Source: Tupaia tana (taxonomy: Eukaryota; Chordata; Mammalia; Scandentia; Tupaiidae). From it: a stretch of DNA of 64,000 nucleotides. The DNA is taken from NCBI GenBank assembly GCA_026018925.1, contig JAKSZU010000016.1, positions 31,524,877 through 31,588,876 on the forward strand, written 5' to 3'. The notes below the pieces were generated by a model. It searched no databases. It was not told the origin of the DNA and was given only the letters and a program-made list of their open reading frames with translations. The translations under genes were made by a program, and so were the position numbers. Positions within the stretch are counted from its first letter, which is position 1. Each line of letters begins with the position of its first letter. Shown here piece by piece: positions 55,338 to 64,000 of the stretch.

Positions 55338-55615
55338 TGGCTGGGCCATGAGCAGTGATTAAGTGTTGTCCCTTAGGAGTTGGATCCCACACGGCCAACT
55401 GTGGTTCAAATCCCAGTCCTGGAGGCTTTGCAAAGGCAATGAGCTTGTGAGTGTGCTTTCCAAAAATCTTGATGAAATGGAGAAATGGAAGAAAAAGAAT
55501 TGAGGCATGATCATGCCCCACTGGGTGAGGGTTGTTTTTTCCTTCTCTCTCTCTCTCTTGCAAGCACCTATGCCCTCTGACATTAACAAATCAATAAAAT
55601 AAAATAAAAAAATAA
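55338..55615 (+). mobile_element. F3 old tRNA-derived SINE
   Basis: Head TGGCTGGGCCATGAGCAGTG, B-box-like GTGGTTCAAATCCC, GAAATGGAGAAATGGAAGAA, TCTCTCTCTCTC tract, GCCCTCTGACATTAAC and an AATAAAATAAAATAAA tail. Confidence 0.85.
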
Positions 55616-56199
55616 TAGAGTACCTAGGTGATCAGAGTGAAAAGTATTTCAGTATCTTTTACATTTTTCTTTTCTGAAAATAAACCTTTTTTGGCTCAGA
55701 GAGTTTTCATGTAAACTTCACAGAGCTTCAAAAACTAGGGAATCATTTTTAAATTTTAGCCTGATTTGATTTAAAAATCACTACTAATTTTAGGTGGTAA
55801 TCACTGTGGTTAAATTAGATATTATTAAAAGTCTTAAGTCACATTGTACCTCAAAAAGATATAAAACCATTAAGTATAAAAAAGAAATTACAAGGTAAAA
55901 TAAAGAAATGAAAAGAGAGATGCAAGCTAAGGAAATTGAATGGTAAAGATTAAAAAAAAAAAAAAAGAATGACTGAAAGAATGTGTAAACAGAAAGGTAT
56001 TAGCTCTAAAAGCAAAAAGAAAATAAAAAAGGATTCATCACAAAAGACCATTCAAACAGGATGAGGTTTTAAGTAAGGAAAAGGTCTAATTTAACTGTAT
56101 GTTAGATTGCATTTTAGAAAGATCACTTGGACAACCCAAGGCCATAACCAATAATATCATCCTGATGTCAGGTATAATTCTACTGTAAAATGGTATATC
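55616..56199. other. unique AT-rich DNA
   Basis: No feature recognised. Confidence 0.45.
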
Positions 56200-56208
56200 A
56201 GAAAATCA

Positions 56209-56473
56209 GGGAACCAGAAGTTAGCGTAATGGCTATGTCGCTGGACTTCCACGTAGTTGACCGCGGTTTGCGTCCCGGACCCGGTGGCTTAAAACTCACG
56301 CCGAGCGCATGTGCGTGCGTGCCCAAGATCCCGAGAGGAGAATGGAGGAGAAGGGACTGCGGTGTGACCATCCCCTCTGGGGGGTGATTTCTCGCTTTCT
56401 GTCTCTCTGTCTCTCTCTGTCTGGTGAGCGCACGTGCCCTATAGCGAAAACCTCTCCAAAAAAAAAAAAAGAA
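56209..56473 (+). mobile_element. F1 SINE
   Basis: Complete and CpG-rich (TAGCGTAATGG, CCCTATAGCGAAAACCTCTC). Short duplication AGAAAATCA at 56200-56208 and 56474-56482. Confidence 0.95.
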
Positions 56474-56482
56474 AGAAAATCA

Positions 56483-57803
56483 TATTCATTCATTCTCTCA
56501 TTCATTTATTTAATATCTTTCCAACTGAGTGCCAATAAAATGTCAGATGCTGGAAAAAAATGATAAAATGGTGGTGAACTGAACAAACAGAATCCACATT
56601 TATTAAGCTTATAATTTCATAAGAATAATGAGCAATAATCGAACATTCATGCTAGAATATAATTACAGGTGGTGATAATTTTTACAAAGAAGTGTTCAAG
56701 AGAGTATAAAAACATTAAGAGGTGTGCTCATGGAGGTTTGAAAACATACCCTGACATCGCACTATTCTAAATGATGGAATGGAATTTGGGAATTTGATCC
56801 CAGGCATTCTGACTCTCAAGTCCACCTTCATAAGTAACATACATGCCAGCAAAGCAAATGTGCGTAGACTACAACATTAACCAGTTTTTAGATAGGTCTC
56901 TTGTTTTCAAAATTAAGTCTTCCTATTGGGCAGCTTTTTTAGAATTGTCTAGTTTCTGTTCCTTTGCCCTCACTATTTTTTCACTTTTTTTTTTTTTCAT
57001 TAGCAAATCCTAGAACTCAGGCTTATGAGTCAGCTTTAATATTATAATACAGAAATGGCATATTAAAGGGGTGAAAATTCATAAAGTGTTTTCTCTAGAG
57101 TCATTTGTATCTGTACATACCAATACTAATATTAATAAAGGTTGGGAGAGGAGAATACTATTGTATCTGGGAAATGAGTAAAAACAATATATTCCTCAAA
57201 ATGCAATAAAAACATCACTTTTTATTTTAAGTGTGGAATTTTGCTCAACTAATTCTCTGAAAAACTCAAAAGAAATGCAGCCTACTGAGTATTTTTAAAA
57301 AGAACAATCCTAGGTTCTCTAAAGTCTGATGTATGACAAGCTTCATTTCCAGCATGCTTTAAAAATATGATGTAACTCTGACAAGTCAGACTTTGTAACT
57401 TGGCAGCTGCAAAGTTTTTGAAATATATTTATATATGTGTTGGGTGTAAACTGTTATTGTACTGGAAAACTTCTTGAAAGGGATTTTTATAAGTCTCATC
57501 TTGTCTCTCTCAAGTGGCTGTTAAAAATAGAGTTTATTGGCAACTATTTTTCTTGTGTTAGAGAAGGATTAGCTTAATCCTGGTAAAATATCTTAACACT
57601 TCACTATATTCAGTTATATGCCACTAAACTTTTATTATGAACAATACTAAAATAACTGCATGTATCTTAAGTGACTCAAAAGTTATACATTTGTCAGGTA
57701 TGTTTTTACAGACCTATGAAACCTAAAACGCTCTTCTCTAAACAAGGTAATTCTCTACTTCCCTATCTACTCATAAGTTATTGTAATTTTGAAGGTTTTT
57801 TTA
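56483..57803. other. mostly unique DNA, ancient repeat trace
   Basis: Bases 56485-56740 resemble a mammal-wide ancient repeat (TTCATTTATTTAATATCTTT), class uncertain. Nothing else recognised. Confidence 0.4.
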
Positions 57804-58021
57804 AAGTTTATTTTTTCCCTGAGTAAGAGAACAAGAGAGACAGCACCCCCAGCAGAGTCTTAACACTGCAATCCACCCCCATCCTCTAGCCAGCTCTGGA
57901 TCAGAGACAAACACCTGGCCTGCACACTCAGGGAAGTCTTTGGACGTGGATCTAGAGCCTTCTCATGTGGGATTGCTTTGCACAACATTGCTTTATGACT
58001 GCACCACTGTCTGGCTCCAGA
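57804..58021 (-). mobile_element. F3-type old SINE, antisense
   Basis: T-rich start, GAACAAGAGAGACAGCACCC, CCTGGCCTGCACACTCAGG and decayed head CCACTGTCTGGCTCC. Confidence 0.72.
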
Positions 58022-58119
58022 ATTATTTTAATTTTGAATTCAGCTTATTTCTTTTTTGTCCCATGAAATATTAAAAACTTCATGAATTTAAAATAGCATG
58101 ATAGAATTAATCAAGCAGA

Positions 58120-58213
58120 AGGGACAACCCTCAGAATGGGAGAATATATTTACAAACTCTCCCTCAGGTAAGTTTTCAATAACCAAAATATACAGGGAGC
58201 TCAGTTAGCTTAC

Positions 58214-58248
<35 letters not shown>

Positions 58249-58445
58249 AATCAATCCAGTTAAAAGATGAGCAAATGAGCTGAGTAGACAACTCTCCAAG
58301 GAAGACATATATGGAATCAAAACTATATGGAAAAAAAACGCTCACATTTCTTATCATAAGGAAGGTGCAAATTAAAACCACAATGAGATACCACCTAACC
58401 CCAGTCAGAATAAGTACGAGTAAAAAATAAGAAAAAAAATGTAAA
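58120..58445 (+). mobile_element. L1 ORF2 fragment ending at an internal A-rich site, with TSD
   Basis: CCCTCAGAATGGGAGAATAT through CACAATGAGATACCACCTAA and CCCCAGTCAGAATAAG corresponds to 7840-8100 of the larger L1. It then turns into an A-rich tail where ORF2 should continue. The exact duplication AATTAATCAAGCAGA is at 58105-58119 and 58446-58460. Confidence 0.9.
58213..58249. repeat. (CA)n microsatellite inside L1 fragment
   Basis: About 18 CA units with one AAA interruption, replacing a short ORF2 segment near AGCTTACCTGG of the larger L1. Confidence 0.95.
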
Positions 58446-58466
58446 AATTAATCAAGCAGACATTTT

Positions 58467-58668
58467 AAAACTGTTTTAAAATTATTTTTTAAATCTTATT
58501 TTATTATTATCTTTTTTTTTTAATTTTTGCTATAGGGCTTTTGTGCTTACCATAGAGAGACAGAGAGAGAGAGGGAATGTAAGAAAGCAAGCTGCCAGGT
58601 CCAGGACTTACACCACAGTCGGCCATGTGGGAGTCCAGCACATCAACCACCATGCTACCTGCTCACCC
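58467..58668 (-). mobile_element. F2 SINE, antisense, sharing the L1 target
   Basis: T-rich tail, TTTTTGCTATAGGGCTTTTG, AGAAAGCAAGCTGCC joint complement and head CATGCTACCTGCTCACCC. Duplication ATCAAGCAGACATTTT (58451-58466) and ATCAAGCAAACATTTT (58669-58684), overlapping the L1 duplication. Confidence 0.93.
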
Positions 58669-58684
58669 ATCAAGCAAACATTTT

Positions 58685-59924
58685 GAACTTTAGAAAGGTG
58701 TGCAATGTACAGTTACTGTACATTATTATTATTTCAAAGTTATTGAAGACAGTGTTACTTAAATTTAAGACATTTACACCTATTACAACTGTTCTCTTTT
58801 CCAATTATAAAGTCAAATGTTATGTTATTTTTTTTAATTGCCTCTCACCTCTACTTTCTAGGCCAGTCCAAATCCAAGTAACCTAGAGAAAATTTGGCCT
58901 CATGACCAATTAATCCTTTCATCTTCCTTTTTTTGTTGTGGTTTTGTTTCTTTTTCTGGTGTTTTCTCTATTAATTTGCCTTCTAATTTTCTAGTATCTA
59001 TTGCCCTTCCAGGAATAAAATGTGATATCAAGATATATCCTGGCTTTGTCACTAATAGAACAATTATAATTTGGGCCCATGGGCTTTCTCACTGAAGTAT
59101 TTGTCTTTGAAACTTAATCTGTGCTTTTGAAAGGAAAGAATGTGTCCTTACGAAAGATTTTTAAAAGAATTGTTTCTCACTTGTGTAAAGGCATGCACAT
59201 GGTAGTGCCTTGATCTGAGTCACGCATACTGTGTTATCAGTGACACAGGGAATGAGAGTGATGGAGGGTGAAGGGGTTTGTACCAGCTCTTACCTGCCTC
59301 CAAAGTCACCCTTTGTCCTCCTAGTCTGTTGCCCACAGCCGTCACATGCCTCAATCCAATGACAAGGGAGTTGAAATGTGGGCAACATACAGGTGTTTAC
59401 TGAACAAGTGCTCTCAGTTCTTTTGGTTATTCTTTGTTCCCTACTTCGTGAACATAGACGATGTCCAACACCTCCTCAAAAGAAATAACCCCCAATGCTG
59501 GCCATTCCTGGCACTCAACTAAAAAATGCAGCTCTATTGATCTGGAAACATATGGAATAAAAAGAGCACATTCCTTTCGTACACATATATATCAGAAAAA
59601 CAATCATAATTATAAAAGAACATTAGAATAACCACAATGGACAATCTCTTTCATAAAGGAGAACAGAAAACATCAAGAGGACACGGCAGTGGTCTGTGGG
59701 CATTCTAAACTCTCCTAACTTGCTGACTTGAGTATTTCAACTAGGTTCCTTGATGTTTTCCTGGCCCCATCCTATGGAATTTCCCTCTTTTCCATTCTCA
59801 AACTTGTCCACATGTGAAGTGAGCATTGGAGAATGTATTCTACCTGAGAACTAGTCATGTTTTAGCCCACTTCTAGCTTATGGGATTTTGAGGACACAGG
59901 AGTTGTTTTAAATTTTATCATAGA
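58685..59924. other. unique DNA
   Basis: No repeat or gene recognised. Confidence 0.45.
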
Positions 59925-60260
59925 GGATCAGACAGAGGCTCGGAAGTAGAATGTGACACTTGGTGATTCAATCCCACATAGGAAGGTTCAAGTACTGAGA
60001 CCTCCCAGAATATGTAAAACATTGGGACCAGCAGTTACCGTAATGGCTATGTCCCTGGACTCTCATGTAGTCAACTGCAGTTTGAGTCCCCAGACCCAGT
60101 GGCTTAAACTCACACCAGGTGCATGTGTGTACATGCCCAAAATCCCAAGAGGAGAATGGAGGAGAAGGGATTGTGGCGCGGCCATCCCCCCTGCGGGGTG
60201 ATTTCTCACTTTCTGTCTCTCTGTCTCTCTCTGTCTTTCTGGCGAGCGCAAGCACCCCAT

Positions 60261-60302
<42 letters not shown>

Positions 60303-60495
60303 AAAAAAGAAAAAAAAAATGTGAGGCATGTGCTTGACTGTGATCCAGGGATGGCTGATGGCAGGGGATAGATCATGGCTTCAAGACCCTTTTGAGAATG
60401 CTATATTTGTCTCTCTCTGTTTTCATTCTCTCTTTCTCTATCTATCTCTTTCTCTCTCTCTCCCCTTATCTATTTACTTTGCTCCTGAGGAACAA
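59925..60495 (+). mobile_element. F3-type SINE split by an F1 SINE
   Basis: Left part 59925-60023 (ATCCCACATAGGAAGGTTCA, GACCTCCCAGAATATG) and right part from about 60312 (ATGTGCTTGACTGTGATCCA, CT-rich tract to 60480) are halves of one older SINE. Confidence 0.72.
60024..60311 (+). mobile_element. F1 SINE inside an older SINE
   Basis: Head GGGACCAGCAGTTACCGTAA, palindrome CCCCCCTGCGGGG, CCCATAGC followed by an A31 run, then CTCTCC and a second A-run. The homopolymer lies upstream of the usual CTCTC end. Confidence 0.92.
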
Positions 60496-60940
60496 AAAAA
60501 GAAAATTTAAAAGATATAAATTTCTTTGGCAGCTCATTTCTCTCCAAATCTAGGTAAGTTTCTTATCTTCTAAGATCTAAAAGCATTTGGCTTCTAACAG
60601 ATAATTTAGTGAAGAGTGGTTTTCAACTACTGTTATGTATAAATTCAATACTCACAGGAGTCCTGAGAGTAAAGTATGAATTGCCATGCTGATGCTTTTA
60701 GAGATGAAGAATGCAGAAAAAATTATTTTGAGAAGAGTATTCTTCTTAGAGCACCTCAAAGTATGCCAAGGAGGTAATGCTGACCTTATCAATAAATGTT
60801 ATTATTGACATAATGATGAGCCCATTGGATTAGACTGCTTGGTGTAACTATGGAGACAATGGAATATAAAATTTGGAACCTGAACTCCTTCCAAAAAAAA
60901 TAAATACTTGGAATGGTAACTATGTGTTTGCTGTATATAC
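60496..60940. other. unique DNA
   Basis: No feature recognised. Confidence 0.4.
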
Positions 60941-60942
60941 TA

Positions 60943-61021
60943 TTGGGTTGCTGGGAAAGTCATGACACACTTTTGCATAGAAAAGCATGGAAAATGTGTC
61001 ATAACATTCCTAATGCCCTAA
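60943..61021. mobile_element. 79-bp mariner-type MITE (MADE1-like)
   Basis: Starts TTGGGTTGCTGGGAAAGTCA and ends ATTCCTAATGCCCTAA. The two halves are inverted repeats sharing ATGACACA and the outer GGG. It is flanked by TA on both sides (60941-60942, 61022-61023). Length and design match miniature mariner elements such as MADE1, though the sequence is different. Confidence 0.82.
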
Positions 61022-61023
61022 TA

Positions 61024-62186
61024 TATACTGTTTTTGTTTGTTTCACAGCATATACATTATGCTTTTTCTTGGTTTGTTTGGTTTTAGGCCAATCATCAAG
61101 ATAATTACATTTTTGTCAGGTACATGGTTATCATGATTCAGAATTCATCAGGAGAAACTGAATACCACTTATTAAAGCATTTAAAGCCTTGTATCACACA
61201 ATTAGAACTTAATTAGTACCTTTTTCTGATTATGCAAAGCACAATGTTTTTTAAATCTTTATTTCTTATTGTCCCTGTGGTCTAATCTGGATAAGCAGTG
61301 TTGAACATGGCCAATATCTACTTGTTCTGATTCTCACATGAGTTTTTCACAGCTCATGCTATGGGACTGACATTTCCAGGTCACAGTCAAAAAGCATCGC
61401 CAAGACTTTTAGTCATGTCTAATTCTACAAGGCACATGTGCTACCTTTCCTCAGAGTATAATTTTGTTTTAGAATTGAATTACATTCAAGACACCTCAGA
61501 AACACTGATTTAAATCCAGTCCAGCCAACACTTTTTGGAGGATTTGGTTACATCTCCAAATTCTCTAAATGAAACCTCTACTTACTTTCGGTGAGTTTTA
61601 TAAAACAACCCTTGAAAAGTTCCAAAACTTGCCCTCCCCTTTTCTTGCTCTTTCTTCCTCTCTTCTTCTAACTTTTACTACTTCTTATTTTTAAAAAATT
61701 GTTTGATACTGAATATTTCAGAACATTTTCTTATACTGTTGCCTCTTACTTAGGACCCATCTCCTAATAAAGATGTCAGGGCAGGGATTCAAAGAAGATG
61801 AGTGATGTACTGGCCTGGTGCACACAATTTAAGTGGGTGTCAAAAATACTCAATGATTAATTTAAGACATATTTAAACGTAATGCATTATACTTCAAAGC
61901 ATGACATCCACAATGAACAAAATACCAAATTTCATAATAGAGATATAGTGTTGTTTACTTTACAATTCTTCATCATCATGTAATAGGAACAGATGCCTCC
62001 AATCAGCTCTGGGCTCACAGGCAAAGAAGCCAAACAGTTCCTACCAGTGACTTTATGGTTGACAAATGGAGAGAGAAGAGATAGGGCAACATGGGACAGG
62101 TTATACAAGCATGTTTCATATTGCAAAGCTTGAATTATTGTTTCTAGTTGGTTCAAAATTTGAAAGGGCATTTAATAAGTACATAT
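61024..62186. other. unique DNA
   Basis: No repeat or gene recognised. Confidence 0.45.
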
Positions 62187-62196
62187 AAGGGGTGAT

Positions 62197-62468
62197 TTTT
62201 TTTTTTTTTTTTGGAGAGGTTTTTGCTATAGGGAGCGTGTGCTCACCAGAAAGACAGAGACAGAGAGACAGAAAGCGAAAAATCACCCCCCCACAGGAGG
62301 GGGATGGCCACGCCACAATCCCTTCTCCTCCATTCTCCTCTCGGGATCTTGGGCACGCACGCACGCACATGTGCCCGACGTGAGTGTAAGCCACCGAGTC
62401 CGGGACTCGAACTGTGGTCGGCTATATGGAAGTCCAGTGACATAGACATTATGCCAACTGCTGGTCCC
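62197..62468 (-). mobile_element. F1 SINE, antisense
   Basis: T-run, TTTTTGCTATAGGGAGCG, CCCCCCCACAGGAGGGGG and head GCCAACTGCTGGTCCC. Duplication AAGGGGTGATTT (62187-62198) and AAGGGGTGAATTT (62469-62481). Confidence 0.95.
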
Positions 62469-62481
62469 AAGGGGTGAATTT

Positions 62482-63321
62482 CTTATTTCACAACAGGCTT
62501 TCATATGGTTCAGCATAGGAGCTCACAGTGAAATACGTTGCTATTACTCTACAAAATCCCGATAAAGAGACACTTGAGGAGTCAATGTACACCTTGTTTC
62601 ACACATTCATGTAGATGTCTATTCATAAAGTTAGCTACTTTGTATTAATATATGTACCTAGTTTGGTTCAGTAGTTATTTAATCAGAAAACAATCCCATT
62701 TCCAGAGTAGGTTGTATTCCTTTTCCTCCATGAGTAGGTTGTAAGATGCTAAAGGATCAAAGTAATTGATGTGAGTCTATACACCAAGTCTACATAGACA
62801 CACAGTAAAATGCATAGAATTTGGCGAAACAATTTACTCACTGTTTCTTTTCCAACCCATAATGACTGTAATTCAATTAGGCTCATTGCCTGTTATTCAA
62901 TACGATACTACTGTAAAATTGGTCCTTTTACAATACAAAGCACATAATTAAAGAGACTCCTTCTTAAAGCATATGGCCCCTCTAGTATAGGAACAGGATT
63001 CCATTATATTTAAAAACTTTTTCCACTGTTTATTTTATCACTGGGGTCAAGTAAAGGAGTCAGAGTCAAAATTAGTTTCTTGCTCTGGGATGGAGGAAGT
63101 AGAGAAAGAGAAACGTCAGTGGAAATCAATTGTGGATTTATTTGTATTTCTGTAGTGCAGAATTTACAGGAACATTAACAGTGCTAAAAGAAAAAACATG
63201 GGGGAGAGAGAGTGTCCTTATTATTATTTCTAAACTGCACTGTAAATAATCTTGGGATATTTTGGTGCAGGGTATTTAAGACAGTCTATGTATCATAAAT
63301 ATTTTCAATCTCAAAGTTTTT

Positions 63322-63359
<38 letters not shown>

Positions 63360-64000
63360 ACTTCCCAAGCTGAGCTTACCAGAAAGAATTAATATATTTC
63401 TCTTAACTTCATCTACCATGAAAAATATATATTTATTTTTAGATTACAAAAGGCAGTTTTTCTGGTTCAAGGAATTTTCATGCAACCTCGAATGAGATGA
63501 GTAGATATGATTCATAGGACACTCTAGAATTATCTCTGTGACTTTAGATAAGTCATGAAAACTCTCCCTGTCTTATGTGTTAAACAGAATTTTTGTGAGG
63601 AGTAAATGAATTAGTACATCTAAACTATTCAGAATAGTTCTTGGTACATTGCTGGTCTAAAAACTAAAGTTAGCTACTTTGCTCTCAATGTTCATTATTT
63701 TTATTATTGGGAATAACGTTGAAAGTTCGCCTATCTTATAGACTCAACTTGAACTTACTTCTTTATAGAATTCAATAATATTGGATTCTTTTCAGTTAAA
63801 CTTATCGACCATAGTACACAATTTAATACATAATTATATAGCTAAGCCTCTATGAACATCTTACATATGAATATCCCATAGAAATAAACAGATAGCAGCT
63901 TCTTCCACTTACTATTTAATGCCCTGTGAATGACACTTGAGCTTCGCCAAGGCAGAATTACTCTCTTGGACACAGACATATGTATGTACACCTATTTGTA
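62482..64000. other. unique AT-rich DNA with A-run
   Basis: A poly-A run of about 32 lies at 63327-63358. No repeat or gene otherwise recognised to the window end. Confidence 0.45.
63327..63358. repeat. A32 homopolymer
   Basis: Pure A-run with no recognisable SINE or L1 upstream. Confidence 0.95.

Noticed and set aside
186..62500. CRISPR-like array because of many similar repeated units
   Set aside because: Units are about 150-300 bp SINEs on both strands at irregular distances with their own target duplications, in mammalian DNA.
1..64000. A new multi-gene biological system
   Set aside because: No adjacent intact genes, no shared promoters and no non-transposon coding blocks were found. 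The window is a repeat-rich gene desert or a large intron.

Overview
This window reads as gene-poor nuclear DNA from a placental mammal. It is AT-rich and dominated by retrotransposon debris: L1 pieces of several ages, ancient L2 and MIR relics, MaLR-type LTR fragments, hAT-Charlie and TcMar DNA transposons, and about fifty copies of tRNA-derived SINEs. I found no convincing exon, RNA gene or CpG-island promoter. Nearly every open reading frame over 60 codons lies in a SINE or L1 body, mostly the same SINE read in different frames. I found no operon-like or defence-like system, and the interest lies in transposon biology.

The signature of the host is its SINE set, which I name here for reference. 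F1 is a long, young family: a tRNA-like head (A-box near TAGCGTAATGG, B-box near GGTTCGAGTCC), a roughly 180-bp body with a GC-rich palindrome (CCCCCCTGGGGGG), a TCTC tract, an end like CCCTATAGCAAAAACCTCTC, and poly-A. F2 is a short family: the same kind of head joined directly to GCTTGCTTTCTCACTTTCTC and an AATAAA-rich tail. F3 collects older, diverged long relatives with CT-rich 3' halves. F4 is an older tRNA-like family seen twice in antisense. F5 is a composite of a tRNA-like part followed by a 7SL (Alu/B1-like) monomer. I did not see typical Alu, rodent B1/B2, carnivore, ruminant, afrotherian, rabbit or hedgehog SINEs. The 7SL part of F5 would favour Euarchontoglires outside the well-known primate and mouse-like groups (7SL-fusion SINEs are known in tree shrews), but the order is inference and unproven.

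Layout. 0-6 kb: unique DNA with scattered SINEs and MIR traces. 6.5-11.4 kb: an L1-rich block with a 5'-truncated L1 (6531-8916), older L1 3' ends head to head (9.4-10.4 kb), a 177-bp L1 stub and an antisense ORF2 piece. 12.4 kb: an F5 copy. 13.4-14.3 kb: a 5'-inverted L1 carrying an F1 SINE. 14.3-21.6 kb: mostly unique DNA with a MER5A-like relic. 21.7-24.8 kb: a nearly complete Charlie3/MER1-like hAT transposon with a decayed antisense transposase gene and two nested SINEs. 28.7-33.6 kb: one ancient L1 (5' UTR through 3' end) broken by SINEs and an AT-rich foldback. 33.9-34.7 kb: MIR and L2. 38.2-39.4 kb: old L1 ORF2. 40.1-40.4 kb: a Tigger/MER2-like end with an A44 run. 43.7-44.1 kb: two F2 SINEs in tandem at one duplicated target. 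45.5-46.8 kb: an old L1 3' end. 49.4-50.3 kb: L2 plus an antisense L1 3' UTR. 52.3 kb: a MaLR LTR. 58.1-58.7 kb: an L1 ORF2 fragment that ends at an internal A-rich site, beside a SINE sharing its target. 60.9 kb: a 79-bp mariner MITE hairpin. The remainder is unique AT-rich DNA, with a few complex, repeat-free stretches that may be conserved noncoding elements.

Nothing here works as a gene system. The layers give relative ages instead: MIR/L2 and old L1 first, then hAT/Tigger, MaLR and F3/F4/F5, then the younger L1, then F1/F2, many of which keep perfect 13-18 bp target-site duplications.
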